Assembly (NCBI GenBank): GCA_017504165.1
Contig: JAFVRR010000005.1
Coordinates: 107,183 to 171,182, forward strand
DNA length: 64,000 nt
Origin: Clostridia bacterium
Lineage (GTDB): Bacteria; Bacillota; Clostridia; Christensenellales; Borkfalkiaceae
Reading direction: 5' to 3'
Both the position numbers and the translations under genes were made by a program. The notes below the pieces were generated by a model. The model did not search any database and was not told the DNA's origin. It saw only the letters and a program-made list of their open reading frames with translations. Shown here one piece after another: positions 51,576 to 61,113 of the stretch. Position 1 is the stretch's first letter. Each line of letters opens with the position of its first letter.

Positions 51576-53492
51576 TTATTTTATTAAAAGTATCACAGGG
51601 TACATTGGCTCTACTTTTACGTCAACGCTATAATTATTTTCTTTCGTTTTTGTAAAGTTAGCCTTTTCTAAACTGCCGTTTGGCGTATAGTACTTAATTT
51701 CGGTAGGTTCTTTTTCTAAGTAAAGGTCTAAACTGTCCATAGGGTCAAAGCCAAGTAATACCGTAAAGACAAGCAAACTATCGTCAATTTTACCCGCGGT
51801 AAGCATTATTTCATTATCGCCTTCGTAGTAAACCGGCAGGCAGTTAGCGCGTTTTAAAATGGATACGATTTGTTTCTTTCTAGACTCGTTCAAAAAGGAA
51901 AAGCCTTGGGAGTAGTTAAACGGAGCGTTTGGTGTGCCTGCATACACAACCGAAAGTTTACCGTCGCCCTTATCAAAACAGGTAACTGCAGGAGAAAAAT
52001 CTACAAAATTATTGCCCACTTTTCTAACGTTTTTAGATAAAATTTCAACGTTGTTATCGATAATTTCAATTTTTTTAGTTTGTAATTGTTTTTGAATAGT
52101 GCCGTATTTAGCGTCTATTATTTCAGTAGTAGAACGGTCTTCGCCTTTATTAAATTTTGTAATATTTACGCCTAATTTTTCAGAAAAACCACGTAAACAT
52201 AAGTCTTCACCCGCTTCGCAATCAACTACTACCGAGCCGTTTTCAAAATAGTTTTCAATCTTTTCATCAGTTAAATCTTTAACGATGTCGTATTCCATAA
52301 AGGCTACGCCTTTATTTTTACTAGTAAAGTAAAAAGGAATACCCATTCTTTCTAAAACGCAAGTAGACCATTCGTTGCCAAGGCGTTTATTAAACGACGG
52401 GAAGTCTTGTTCTTCAAACGTTATGCCCGCACCAACCCAATTTATTTTGTCAGAAATTTTAGAAAGTTCTTCATATAAACCGTTGTGTTTAGCAAGAATT
52501 TTTCTATATTCTTTACCTGAATTAGGCTCGTAAACGGAAGTTCGTGTAAGCCAATGTTTCGCGCCTTTTGCACCAAGTAAAACAGAAGAAGTAAAGTGAG
52601 CGTGCAAGTATCTTGCGCTTTTGCCGTATCTATTAAACGGGCAAGTATCCGTTTCGGCAAGGACTATATCAATGCCGTTGTTTTTAAGTTTGCTCATTCT
52701 AACTGACGGAAGACGTACCGCGTACGCACTAAACCCGCGCGAAGAAAGGGGAGCGTAATTACCGTTAGCCATTCTAACCATAGTAGGATTGTTTTTTCCT
52801 GCAAAAATTTTATTAGTGTAAACTACCGATTCACAATAATCTCCGCTAGTGCAGTTTATGCCTTGAATTGTCGGGTCTACTTTATCAATGGCTTCACGCC
52901 ATAGAGTTGCCGCTTTAATAAGGGAGTTTTGTTCCATTTCCATAAAGATTTTTTCATAATTTTTATTGGTTTCAACTAAATTAAGTACTTCTTCACGGGT
53001 AAAATTGCCGTTAGTTAATCGGTTAAATTCCTTTAAGTGAAGAGGGCAACAACAACCTTTGCCTGTTCTTGCAACAAGCCTAAAATCGTCGTCAAGCATA
53101 ATGGCGCTTGGACCTACTTTTGCAATTTTAGTTATTGCATTTGCAATATGGTTTAAAAAATTCTTATCTTCAGGGCAGTAAATGTTTTCTTCTATTCCGT
53201 TTGCAAGGCCTACGTATTTTTGAAATGTTGAAGGAACTGCAACGGACCTATGGCCGATTGTTGATTGTAATAAAACGCCACTTTTAATGCCGTAAAAATC
53301 AAGTTCTTTTTTATATTTAGCGTAAAGTTCTACTTGCGCGGAAACTTTATCCCAAACGGGATTCCCTTCGGGTACTAAATAAAAAGTAAAAAGCGGGCAG
53401 GTTGTCACACCGCTTTCGTATTGTTCGCGAATATCTTCTACCGTTTCAGTTATAAAATCTTTGCGCATTGGCATTATAGAAAATTTATACAT
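51576..53492 (-). CDS. Putative TIM-barrel glycoside hydrolase-like protein
   Basis: 638-residue protein that I cannot place in a named family. The first 370 residues look like a TIM barrel: MRKDFITETVEDIREQYESGVT, SAIMLDDDFRL followed by GCCCPLHLKEF, and DIVLAETDTCPF, which hold acidic residues at barrel strand ends. A C-terminal Rossmann-like part has NGSVVVDCEAGEDLCLRGFSEKLGV, resembling the GATase-like domain of GH42-type galactosidases, followed by a beta-rich end. No signal peptide. A cytoplasmic glycosidase is the best inference. Transcribed alone. Confidence 0.6.
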   Translation of the reverse strand: MYKFSIMPMRKDFITETVEDIREQYESGVTTCPLFTFYLVPEGNPVWDKVSAQVELYAKYKKELDFYGIKSGVLLQSTIGHRSVAVPSTFQKYVGLANGIEENIYCPEDKNFLNHIANAITKIAKVGPSAIMLDDDFRLVARTGKGCCCPLHLKEFNRLTNGNFTREEVLNLVETNKNYEKIFMEMEQNSLIKAATLWREAIDKVDPTIQGINCTSGDYCESVVYTNKIFAGKNNPTMVRMANGNYAPLSSRGFSAYAVRLPSVRMSKLKNNGIDIVLAETDTCPFNRYGKSARYLHAHFTSSVLLGAKGAKHWLTRTSVYEPNSGKEYRKILAKHNGLYEELSKISDKINWVGAGITFEEQDFPSFNKRLGNEWSTCVLERMGIPFYFTSKNKGVAFMEYDIVKDLTDEKIENYFENGSVVVDCEAGEDLCLRGFSEKLGVNITKFNKGEDRSTTEIIDAKYGTIQKQLQTKKIEIIDNNVEILSKNVRKVGNNFVDFSPAVTCFDKGDGKLSVVYAGTPNAPFNYSQGFSFLNESRKKQIVSILKRANCLPVYYEGDNEIMLTAGKIDDSLLVFTVLLGFDPMDSLDLYLEKEPTEIKYYTPNGSLEKANFTKTKENNYSVDVKVEPMYPVILLIK

Positions 53493-53568
53493 AATACACT
53501 CCTAAATTATAGGTTACTTATATTTTAACATATATAATATTAATGTAAATATCTTTTAAATAGAAAAA

Positions 53569-53599
53569 TTTTCCGTTTTACAACAAGCAAAACGGAAAA
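53569..53599 (-). terminator. Terminator of the SDR-tilS unit
   Basis: TTTTCCGTTTT (53569-53579) pairs with AAAACGGAAAA (53589-53599); a T-rich tail follows on the minus strand. Confidence 0.88.
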
Positions 53600-53604
53600 G
53601 TAGT

Positions 53605-54876
53605 TTATTTAGCGTAAAGGGTGTTAGTCGTTGATTCAGTTATTTTAATATCGTCACTGATTTCCACCCCAAAAATTATTAAAATTTTATTATCAACGGC
53701 AACAAGCGGTAAATTATCGCGGTCTGCGCGTGGAATTTTTTTATCAATTAAATAGTCTTTTAATTTCTTAGTGCCACCGCCGAATTTTTTAAACACGTCG
53801 CCGTCGCGCTTTGTTCTAATAACGGCGTTTTCGGGGATTTTATCTCCGTCAAAAACTAGCGCGTTATCTAGTGGGGTAGCGGAAATTATTCGCGTATTAT
53901 CTAAAAAATTAAACTTTCCAACTTTAAATTTTACGCTTTTAACTTCTCTTTTTTCGCCTTCGATATAAAAGGCAAGTTTATTATATTCTTTAACGGCTAC
54001 AACGTTTTTAGGAAGGTTAATTTTACTGCCACTTTTAAGGGTGGTTAGTTTTAAAACGTCTTTAAAATGTACGCTTTCATAGTCCTTTTTAATGCCTAGA
54101 TTGTAAAGAATAGTTTTTGTAGCCCTTTTTAATAAAATAGGGGAAAGGTCTACGGGTAAATAGTACTTGCCGTCGTTAAAATCTAGGTTTTTGTTGGCAA
54201 GGTCGTCTAAAAAATCGTTTTCTTCACGGCTAATTTCGCCAAGTCGCTTAACCGAAGTTTCAGCGGTTGGGAATTTTTCTAAAATTTTAGGAATAACGAC
54301 GTTGCGAAGATAATTTCTAGTATAGTCGATATCACCGTTAGTGCTATCTTCTACGAAAGGAATATTATTTTTTGAAATATACTTATCAATTTCACCGCGA
54401 GTTACGTCGATAAGCGGGCGGATAAACCCGTCGCGCTTGTCGGGAATGCCTGTTAGCCCTTTAGTACTAGTGCCCCTAAAAATATTAAATAAAACCGTTT
54501 CAAAATTATCCGATAAATGATGCGCCGTTGCAATTAAATCGGCGTAGTTTTCGTTTAAAAGTGAAGAGAAAATATTATACCTAAGAATTCTTGCCCCTTC
54601 TTCAACGGTAAGGTTGTTTTCTTTAGAATATTTTATAGCGTCCACCTTAAAAAATTTAAGCGGTACGTTAAATTTAGAGCAGTAATCTTTAACAAAGTTA
54701 CTGTCCCTTTCACTTTCTTCTCCGCGAATAGAATGGTCAATGTTAACGGCTTTTACCGTAATATTTAGTTTTTTGGAAGATTTTAGTAGCAGGTCAAGCA
54801 AGCACATACTGTCTTTTCCGCCCGAAAGGGCAACGGCTATGACCTTGTTTTTTTCTACGTTTTTAAGTTTAATCAT
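53605..54876 (-). CDS. tilS: tRNA(Ile)-lysidine synthetase
   Basis: 423-residue TilS, which attaches lysine to C34 of tRNA-Ile(CAU) so that it reads AUA. Seen: ATP pyrophosphatase loop SGGKDS (18-23), NIDHSIRGEES, TAHHLSDNFET, FNIFRGTSTKGLTGIP and RPLIDVTR, then the substrate-binding and C-terminal domains (KRDGDVFKKFGGGTKKLKDYLIDKKIPR). Length is normal for the long form. Its start overlaps the SDR gene by 8 bases, so both probably form one transcript. Confidence 0.94.
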   Translation of the reverse strand: MIKLKNVEKNKVIAVALSGGKDSMCLLDLLLKSSKKLNITVKAVNIDHSIRGEESERDSNFVKDYCSKFNVPLKFFKVDAIKYSKENNLTVEEGARILRYNIFSSLLNENYADLIATAHHLSDNFETVLFNIFRGTSTKGLTGIPDKRDGFIRPLIDVTRGEIDKYISKNNIPFVEDSTNGDIDYTRNYLRNVVIPKILEKFPTAETSVKRLGEISREENDFLDDLANKNLDFNDGKYYLPVDLSPILLKRATKTILYNLGIKKDYESVHFKDVLKLTTLKSGSKINLPKNVVAVKEYNKLAFYIEGEKREVKSVKFKVGKFNFLDNTRIISATPLDNALVFDGDKIPENAVIRTKRDGDVFKKFGGGTKKLKDYLIDKKIPRADRDNLPLVAVDNKILIIFGVEISDDIKITESTTNTLYAK

Positions 54877-55642
54877 TTTTTTCGTACTTGAACATTTTTT
54901 TCATAACGCTCATCATAAATTTATGTGGTAAAAATTTTGCTAAAACCCTTAAAAGTTTTGCATATTTACCAGGAACGACGTAATCTTTTTTAGTTTTGTC
55001 TAACGCTTTGTAGGCTACTTTTACAATATACTCTGGCTCGTATAAAATATCGAACTTTTTAAGAGTTTCTTTATCGCTAGCACTGCCGAAAAATTCCGTT
55101 TTAACCCAGTACGGACAAACGCAAAGCACGCGGATTTTTTTAGGCTTTAATTCAAACGCAAGCGCCCTAGAATAACTTAAAACCCCCGCCTTTGTCGCAG
55201 CGTACACGGAAAGATGTGGAACGGGCTCGAAAGAAGACATAGAGCCAACGTTTAAAATTTTACCGCCTTCTTTTATAAACGGCAAGCAAATTTGAGTCAT
55301 TAAAATCAAAGATTTTAAATTAAGGTCGCACATACTTGCGTTAGAGTCGTAGTCAGACTCGATAAACTCTGCAAATTTACCAAAACCACTACAGTTAACT
55401 AGTAGTTTAACGTCGGGATTTTCCGCTTTTAATTTGTCTTCAATTTCCTTTAAACTCTCTTGCTTAGTTAGGTCGTAAGAAAGTGGGATAATTTTTGCTT
55501 TAACACCTTCTTGAAGGGCGATTAAACGCTCTTTACGCCTTGCAATAACCCAAATTTCATCAAGGTTATACCTTTGGTCTGCTTTTAAAACGAATTCTTT
55601 TCCCATGCCGGACGATGCGCCCGAAATAATAGCAATATTCAT
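54869..55642 (-). CDS. SDR-family NAD(P)-dependent oxidoreductase
   Basis: 257-residue classical short-chain dehydrogenase. Seen: cofactor loop GASSGMG (8-14), NCSGFG in place of NNAG (83-88), a catalytic Ser in GSMSSFEP and the Tyr147-x3-Lys151 pair (YAATK). It belongs to the DltE/YqjQ-like subgroup acting on lipid or sugar ketones; substrate unknown. First gene of a two-gene unit with tilS. GGAAAAATT precedes the start. Confidence 0.88.
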   Translation of the reverse strand: MNIAIISGASSGMGKEFVLKADQRYNLDEIWVIARRKERLIALQEGVKAKIIPLSYDLTKQESLKEIEDKLKAENPDVKLLVNCSGFGKFAEFIESDYDSNASMCDLNLKSLILMTQICLPFIKEGGKILNVGSMSSFEPVPHLSVYAATKAGVLSYSRALAFELKPKKIRVLCVCPYWVKTEFFGSASDKETLKKFDILYEPEYIVKVAYKALDKTKKDYVVPGKYAKLLRVLAKFLPHKFMMSVMKKMFKYEKND

Positions 55643-55838
55643 AATTTTTCCTTCTAGTTATACTGCGTAAGCGGTAATAAAAACAACTTAAGCGCTATAA
55701 CTATTTAATTTATTAGCATATTTTTATTTATTTTAGCATATTTATTAAAAGTATTCAATCTAATATTAAAATTTTTTGTTTATTTTACGTTAAATGTTGC
55801 AATTTTGAATAAAAATTTTTATAAAGGCAATAAAATAC

Positions 55839-55868
55839 TTGACAAAACTAAAAGTTATAATGTATTAT
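55839..55868 (+). promoter_or_regulatory. Promoter of initiator tRNA
   Basis: TTGACA (55839-55844), 18-base spacer, TATTAT (55863-55868), 19 bases before the tRNA. Confidence 0.7.
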
Positions 55869-55887
55869 ATACAAGCATCACATATAT

Positions 55888-55966
<79 letters not shown>

Positions 55967-55972
55967 AAAGGA

Positions 55973-55999
55973 AACACTCATCAAACGATGGGTGTTTTT
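55973..55999 (+). terminator. Terminator of tRNA-fMet
   Basis: AACACTCATC (55973-55982), loop AAAC, GATGGGTGTT (55987-55996), then T. Confidence 0.9.
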
Positions 56000-56190
56000 C
56001 TTTTTGCTATGGGGCGGAATTAAATTTGCGCTTTGATTATGAGCACGACGAGCGTTGCTCGTTGGGGAGTTTTTACGAGCGCGTCTAGTAGACGAAACAG
56101 CGAGCAAAAACTCGTGCAGTGGTCGAAAAAATAGAGGGAAAGCGTAAGCGCGATAATTTTTTCGGGTTACCACAAACTGGCGCTTTAGCG

Positions 56191-56234
56191 ATAACCCGAA
56201 GGTCGTGAGGTTCAAATCCCACTCCCGCAACCAA
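56191..56234 (+). repeat. 44-nt direct repeat, tRNA-fMet 3' fragment
   Basis: Exact copy of 55923-55966 without the 5' half of the tRNA, so not a functional gene. The 224 bases between the copies hold hairpins (ACGAGC-GTT-GCTCGT; CGTCTA-GTAGACG) but no gene. Confidence 0.85.
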
Positions 56235-56236
56235 TA

Positions 56237-56272
56237 AAATAAAGGCAATCCAAATGGGTTGCCTTTATTTTA
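56237..56272 (+). terminator. Terminator after the tRNA fragment
   Basis: AAATAAAGGCAATCC (56237-56251) pairs with GGGTTGCCTTTATTT (56256-56270). Confidence 0.85.
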
Positions 56273-56288
56273 TTGCATTAAAGAGTTT

Positions 56289-56480
56289 GTGTGGGATTTG
56301 AACGGGTGGGCATCGGCAACTAATAAGTATGATTTTAAAAATAGTTGCCGACAAACAATTAACAATTGTTTGCCACCCCGAGCCCGTGCCGAACTATGTT
56401 CGGGCAAATCCCATCTCCTAGCAGAGGACCGCAACCCTTTTGTCACAAGTGACATTTCCCCTAGTAGGGGAATTTCCCGC
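56289..56480. repeat. Hairpin array with tRNA-derived fragments
   Basis: Six hairpins in 160 bases: TCGGCAACTA/TAGTTGCCGA (56313-56351), CAAACAATT-AAC-AATTGTTTG (56352-56372), CCGAAC-TAT-GTTCGG (56389-56403), TCCT-AGCAG-AGGA (56416-56428), TGTCAC-AA-GTGACA (56441-56454) and TTCCCC-TAGTA-GGGGAA (56456-56472). Between them are pieces of the tRNA T-arm: an inverted GTGGGATTTGAAC near 56291-56303, CAAATCCCA near 56405 and TCCCGCAACCA near 56475. No coding. Confidence 0.72.
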
Positions 56481-56493
56481 AACCACTAGTATG

Positions 56494-56530
56494 GGTCTAT
56501 AAGTACTTTGCTTATAGACCTTTATTTTTT
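56494..56530 (+). terminator. Terminator-like hairpin
   Basis: GGTCTATAAG (56494-56503), 7-base loop, CTTATAGACC (56511-56520), then T-rich sequence. Confidence 0.88.
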
Positions 56531-56568
56531 TATTTTCGCACTAAAATAAGAGTTTTACAGCAAAAATT

Positions 56569-56612
56569 AAGACCTATAAGAGCATTTTCACGCTTTTGTG
56601 GGTCTTTTTTTA
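56569..56612 (+). terminator. Second terminator-like hairpin
   Basis: AAGACCTATAAGAGC (56569-56583) pairs with GCTTTTGTGGGTCTT (56592-56606) using G-U pairs, then a T tail. From here to 56738 I see nothing further than AT-rich spacer. Confidence 0.75.
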
Positions 56613-56738
56613 GTGCAATTTTTTAGAAAAACGTAACGACAGATTTTGTCCCACACACTTTAAGTCAATGTATTTGTAAATAACCTATTATAAAATTAAA
56701 AGAAATTTGTTTTTATAAATATTTGTTTCTATAAATAA

Positions 56739-56767
56739 TTGACAAGATGGTTAAAATATTATATAAT
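56739..56767 (+). promoter_or_regulatory. Promoter of the V-type ATPase operon
   Basis: Consensus TTGACA (56739-56744), 17-base spacer, TATAAT (56762-56767). Start predicted near 56774, so the leader is about 93 nt. Confidence 0.85.
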
Positions 56768-56778
56768 GACAAAAATAT

Positions 56779-56815
56779 AAGGAACCAGCTGTCTGTAGAG
56801 GCTTGGTTCCTTTTT
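56779..56815 (+). promoter_or_regulatory. Leader attenuator hairpin, candidate Na+ riboswitch
   Basis: Within about 5 nt of the predicted start, AAGGAACCA (56779-56787) pairs with TGGTTCCTT (56804-56812), with G-C and C-G continuing past a bulged T; loop TGTCTGTAGAG; then TTTTTGTCTTTT. It looks like an intrinsic terminator placed before the structural genes. Short leader hairpins of this kind upstream of V-type ATPase and Na+ transporter genes include the DUF1646/Na+-I riboswitch class; I cannot confirm membership by eye. Confidence 0.55.
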
Positions 56816-56866
56816 GTCTTTTGTTAAGAAAAAATTTATCAAACAAATTAAAATGGAGATAAAATA

Positions 56867-57475
56867 ATGGAAATTCAATTACAAGAACTCATTGATAAAA
56901 TTAGGAAAGACGGAGTAGATGCGGGAGAGGTTCAGGCGGAAAAGATACTTATTTCCGCTAAAGAAGAGGCGCAAAGAATTATAGCGGAGGCGCAAGCGGA
57001 AGCCGATAAAATTTTAGTTAACGCAAAAAATGAGAATATGCGTATGGTAAAATCAAGCGAGGACGCAATTCGCCAAGCAGGTCGCAATTTATTGATTTCG
57101 TTTAGGGAAAGTGTAGCGAGAGAACTTAAAGCGATTATTGGTGAAAGCGTTGATGCCGTTTATTCTTCTCAATCGCTTGAAAAAATAATTATTGACGTTG
57201 TTGAACGCTGGTCCATCAATCCCGAGGTGCAAAATCTAACGGTTATTTTGAATAATGATGACGTGGAACGTTTAGAAAAAACCTTGATAGCGTCGCTTAA
57301 AGAAAGAGTGAAAAAAGGCGTGACGTTAAAGGCGAACGACAATTTTGACGGTGGATTTCGTATTGTTGTTAATAATGATACCGTTTATTATGATTATTGT
57401 GAAGACGCTGTCGTTGAAATGCTTTCAAATTATTTAAGCCCTAAAATTGCGAAGTTAATGAAAGAGGCTAAATAA
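56867..57475 (+). CDS. ntpE: V-type ATP synthase subunit E
   Basis: 202-residue peripheral-stalk subunit. Seen: a long N-terminal coiled coil rich in Ala and Glu (AEKILISAKEEAQRIIAEAQAEADKIL region, about 22-50) and the C-terminal globular domain with GGFRIVVNNDTVYYDY. First gene of the V-ATPase operon E-DUF2764-A-B-D-I-K; TGGAGAT lies 8 bases before the ATG. The operon starts after the leader hairpin at 56779. Confidence 0.88.
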   Translation: MEIQLQELIDKIRKDGVDAGEVQAEKILISAKEEAQRIIAEAQAEADKILVNAKNENMRMVKSSEDAIRQAGRNLLISFRESVARELKAIIGESVDAVYSSQSLEKIIIDVVERWSINPEVQNLTVILNNDDVERLEKTLIASLKERVKKGVTLKANDNFDGGFRIVVNNDTVYYDYCEDAVVEMLSNYLSPKIAKLMKEAK

Positions 57476-57477
57476 TT

Positions 57478-58032
57478 ATGGCTGAATATTACTTTATATC
57501 GCAGTTGCCGTCTTTGGACGGATTGAGCGACGGTGTACCATTGCCGATAACGGAGGAGTATTTTATCGGGATGTGTGAAAGCCTATTGAAAGATAAGATA
57601 GTTAACGAATTGAAAAGTTTGACGCTAATTCCACCGCTAATCCCCGTAAAGTCAAAATCTGCTTTAATTATGGCATGGAATAGTGGCGAGCGTTATTTAA
57701 GGCTATCGCTTGCTAAAATGCGTGCAGAAAAAATGAAAAAGACTTTTGACTTGCAAGACGAATTTTTGCCAAGCGAGTACGTAAAGGTAGCAAGTAGCGC
57801 AGTAGAAATAGACAATCCTTTGGAAGCGGAGAAATTTTTAACGGAATATCGTTTGAACTTTTTGGAGAGTTTAAGACCGACGGACTCTTTTTCGGAGGAG
57901 TTTATCTATTATTATTTTCTTCGATTAAAACTTCTTAAACGTATGCGACAATTCAATGTGGAAGAAGGAGAAAACAGATATAAAAACATATATAATTCCA
58001 TTATGAATGGAGATAAGACGGAGGGTATGTAA
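57478..58032 (+). CDS. DUF2764 V-ATPase-operon protein
   Basis: 184-residue protein of the DUF2764 type: EYYFISQLPSLDGLSDGVPLPIT at the N-terminus, then an all-helical body (ERYLRLSLAKMRAEKM; FLTEYRLNFLESL). Such proteins sit between E and A in V-ATPase operons of Bacteroidetes-, Chlamydia- and spirochaete-type. By position and all-helical content it may replace subunit C, which is missing from the operon; that is inference. Two bases after ntpE, one-base overlap with ntpA. Confidence 0.82.
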   Translation: MAEYYFISQLPSLDGLSDGVPLPITEEYFIGMCESLLKDKIVNELKSLTLIPPLIPVKSKSALIMAWNSGERYLRLSLAKMRAEKMKKTFDLQDEFLPSEYVKVASSAVEIDNPLEAEKFLTEYRLNFLESLRPTDSFSEEFIYYYFLRLKLLKRMRQFNVEEGENRYKNIYNSIMNGDKTEGM

Positions 58033-59804
58033 TGACCGAAAACACAGGAAAAGTAATAAGCGTTAATGGAAACTTAATATCCGTTGAGTTTAACGGCATT
58101 GTTTCCATGAATGAAATTTGCTATATAAAAGTCGACGACGCAATATTAAAAAGCGAAGTTATACGTATTCGTGGCAACGTTGCGCAAATACAAGTTTATG
58201 AAATGACCAACGGGATAAAGTGTGGAGACTTAGTAGAATTTACCGGTGAAATGCTATCGGCAGAACTTGGTCCCGGTTTGCTTGGTCAGATATATGATGG
58301 ATTACAAAACCCTCTTCCCGTTATAGCAAAGCAGGCTGGTTGGTTTTTAGAGCGAGGAATTTACGCAAACGGATTAAACACTGAAAAAAAGTGGGAGTTT
58401 ACGCCCACCGTCGAGGCGGGAAACGTTGTTCGAGCAGGAGAATACGTTGGAACTGTTCCAGAGGGCTCGTTCCTTCATAAGATATTCGTACCTTTTTATT
58501 TGCTTGGGAATTATACCGTTAAATCCGTTGCTCCGAAAGGCGAATATACAGTAAAGGAAACGGTGGCAGTTTTAATCAACGAGCGTGGCCGTGAAATACC
58601 GTTAACTATGTCGTTTAAGTGGCCGGTTAAGCGTGCTGTTAAATGTTATAGCGAAAGATTAGCGCCCACGGAAATGATGGAAACGAAAGTACGTTTAGTC
58701 GACTCGTTCTTTCCCGTGGCGAAAGGCGGAACCTATTGCACGCCTGGTCCGTTTGGCGCAGGTAAGACTGTTTTGCAACATACAACGTCAAAATATGCCG
58801 ACGTAGATATTGTAATTATCGCTGCGTGTGGCGAACGAGCAGGAGAAGTAGTGGAAACGCTAACGGAATTTCCTGAATTGATTGATCCAAAAACTAATCG
58901 TTCATTGATGGAGCGCACCATCATAATTTGTAATACGTCGTCTATGCCCGTTGCGTCTCGTGAAGCGTCGGTATACACTTCGGTAACGCTCGCAGAGTAT
59001 TATCGTCAAATGGGTTTGCACGTTCTTCTTCTAGCAGATTCCACTTCTCGTTGGGCGCAAGCGCTTAGAGAGATGTCGGGAAGACTGGAAGAAATTCCGG
59101 GAGAAGAAGCGTTCCCCGCTTATCTTGAATCTTATATTGCGGCTTTTTATGAAAGAGCGGGCTACGTTCGATTGCCAGACGGAAGCACTGGTTCTGTCAC
59201 GATAGGCGGAACGGTTTCTCCGGCAGGTGGTAACTTTGAAGAACCGGTAACACAAGCAACGCTAAAAGTCGTAGGCGCTTTTCACGGTCTTTCTCGTGAG
59301 CGTTCAGACGCAAGAAAATATCCTGCGATAGATCCCCTTATTTCTTGGTCAAAATATAAAAGCGTTATAGATAGTGAAAAAATAGAATTTTGTAAAAACG
59401 TTTTACATCATGGTTTCGAAATTAGTTCAATGATGAAGGTCGTTGGAGAAGAGGGAACGACTTTAACGGATTACGTTACGTATTTGAAATCGGAAATGCT
59501 TGACGCCGTTTATTTGCAACAAAACTCTTTCGATTTAGTTGATGCAAACTGTGGCAAGGAAAGGCAACGCTACGTTGTAGACAAACTAGTGAGAATTTTA
59601 GGCAGTAGTTACAGTGTTGAGAATAAAGACGAGGCACGTTCTTTCTTTAATAATTTGCGTCAAAAATTCATTGACTGGAACTATGCGGAATTCAAAAACG
59701 AAGAGTTCAACAAACTAGAAGCGGAAATTGACAAACTTTATTGTAAAGCAAGTGGAAAATTGTCCAAATTAGTTGAAAAAATATTGGAGGACGATGCACA
59801 ATAA
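58032..59804 (+). CDS. ntpA: V-type ATP synthase subunit A (catalytic)
   Basis: 590-residue catalytic subunit. Seen: beta-barrel N-terminus, the non-homologous bulge region characteristic of A subunits, Walker A GPFGAGKT at 239-246, GERAGEVVE, the Walker B strand [30 protein letters not shown] and the helical C-terminus. Length is normal. It hydrolyses or makes ATP in the cytoplasmic V1 head. One-base overlaps at both ends indicate tight translational coupling. Confidence 0.96.
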   Translation: MTENTGKVISVNGNLISVEFNGIVSMNEICYIKVDDAILKSEVIRIRGNVAQIQVYEMTNGIKCGDLVEFTGEMLSAELGPGLLGQIYDGLQNPLPVIAKQAGWFLERGIYANGLNTEKKWEFTPTVEAGNVVRAGEYVGTVPEGSFLHKIFVPFYLLGNYTVKSVAPKGEYTVKETVAVLINERGREIPLTMSFKWPVKRAVKCYSERLAPTEMMETKVRLVDSFFPVAKGGTYCTPGPFGAGKTVLQHTTSKYADVDIVIIAACGERAGEVVETLTEFPELIDPKTNRSLMERTIIICNTSSMPVASREASVYTSVTLAEYYRQMGLHVLLLADSTSRWAQALREMSGRLEEIPGEEAFPAYLESYIAAFYERAGYVRLPDGSTGSVTIGGTVSPAGGNFEEPVTQATLKVVGAFHGLSRERSDARKYPAIDPLISWSKYKSVIDSEKIEFCKNVLHHGFEISSMMKVVGEEGTTLTDYVTYLKSEMLDAVYLQQNSFDLVDANCGKERQRYVVDKLVRILGSSYSVENKDEARSFFNNLRQKFIDWNYAEFKNEEFNKLEAEIDKLYCKASGKLSKLVEKILEDDAQ

Positions 59805-61099
59805 TGGGCAAAGTATATAATCGAATAGAATCAATTGTTGGCAACGTTATTACGGTTAAAGCAGACGGTGTCCAATACAAAGAATTAGCGCAGATTAATA
59901 CACGTTTTGGAAAGTCGCTAGCGCAGGTCAATAAGATAGAGGGAGATATAGTATCGCTTCAAATCTTTGCCGGAGGACAGGGCGTATCTACCGGAGACGA
60001 AGTGCGTTTTCTCGGCCACGAAATGAGAGTGTCGTTTAGTGAAGACTTGTTAGGTCGTATATTCAACGGCTCTGGCGAACCCAGAGACAAAGGGCCTGCT
60101 CTTACGGAAAATATGAAAGCAATCGGTGGGCCATCAGTAAATCCTACCAAACGTATTCTTGCTAATAGAATGCTTAGAACGAACATACCTATGATAGATA
60201 TGTTTAATACGTTGGTTGTGTCTCAAAAATTGCCGATTTTCTCTATTTCGGGCGAACCTTACAACCAACTGCTTGCTCGCATAGCAATGCAAGCGGAAGC
60301 GGACGTTATCGTTCTTGGCGGTATGGGACTTAAATATGATGATTTTTTATATTTTAAGGAAGAGTTTTCTAAAGGCAGTGCTTTAAGCAAAACGGTTATG
60401 TTTATTCATACGGCATCCGATCCGACGGTAGAGTGTATGATGATACCGGATATGGCGCTGGCTGTTGCCGAACAGTTTGCATTACAAGACAAGGACGTTT
60501 TGGTACTTCTTACGGATATGACGAACTTTGCAGATGCAATGAAGGAAATTGCAATCACGCAAGAGCAAGTGCCTTCGAATCGTGGATATCCGGGTGACCT
60601 TTATTCTCAACTCGCTTCTCGTTATGAAAAAGCGGTTGACTTTGCAGATTCGGGCTCGATTACCGTTTTAGCGGTTACAACTATGCCGGGTGATGACGTT
60701 ACGCATCCCGTACCCGACAATACCGGATATATTACCGAAGGACAGTATTATCTTAAAGGTGGTCGTATCGAGCCGTTTGGTTCTTTGTCAAGACTAAAAC
60801 AAAACGTAAACGGCAAAACTCGAAAAGATCACAGAGCTCTTATGGATTCAATGATTCGTATGTATTCTTCGTACAAAGAAACGTTAGAAAAGAAGAATAT
60901 GGGCTTTTCAATGAGTAAGTGGGATGAAAAACTGTTAAAATACGGAGAACTTTTTGAGAACAAATTAATGTCACTATCTATCAATCTCACTCTTGAGCAA
61001 GCGCTTGATTTGGGATGGGAGATTTTGGCAGAGTGTTTCCAAAAAGAAGAAACCGGAATTAAGTCCGACCTTGTAGAAGAATTTTGGCCTAAAAAGTAA
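59804..61099 (+). CDS. ntpB: V-type ATP synthase subunit B
   Basis: 431-residue non-catalytic nucleotide-binding subunit. Seen: [42 protein letters not shown] in place of a working Walker [18 protein letters not shown] and the [16 protein letters not shown] signature. Alternates with subunit A in the V1 hexamer. Directly coupled to ntpA (one-base overlap). Confidence 0.95.
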   Translation: MGKVYNRIESIVGNVITVKADGVQYKELAQINTRFGKSLAQVNKIEGDIVSLQIFAGGQGVSTGDEVRFLGHEMRVSFSEDLLGRIFNGSGEPRDKGPALTENMKAIGGPSVNPTKRILANRMLRTNIPMIDMFNTLVVSQKLPIFSISGEPYNQLLARIAMQAEADVIVLGGMGLKYDDFLYFKEEFSKGSALSKTVMFIHTASDPTVECMMIPDMALAVAEQFALQDKDVLVLLTDMTNFADAMKEIAITQEQVPSNRGYPGDLYSQLASRYEKAVDFADSGSITVLAVTTMPGDDVTHPVPDNTGYITEGQYYLKGGRIEPFGSLSRLKQNVNGKTRKDHRALMDSMIRMYSSYKETLEKKNMGFSMSKWDEKLLKYGELFENKLMSLSINLTLEQALDLGWEILAECFQKEETGIKSDLVEEFWPKK

Positions 61100-61113
61100 G
61101 GAGGAACGTGATT

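Noticed and set aside
56191..56234. Second tRNA-fMet gene
   Set aside because: Only the 3' half is present; the D-arm and 5' acceptor strand are missing.
56259..56489. 76-codon frames on both strands before the V-ATPase operon
   Set aside because: Formed by palindromes and tRNA fragments; no ribosome site, no protein-like composition.
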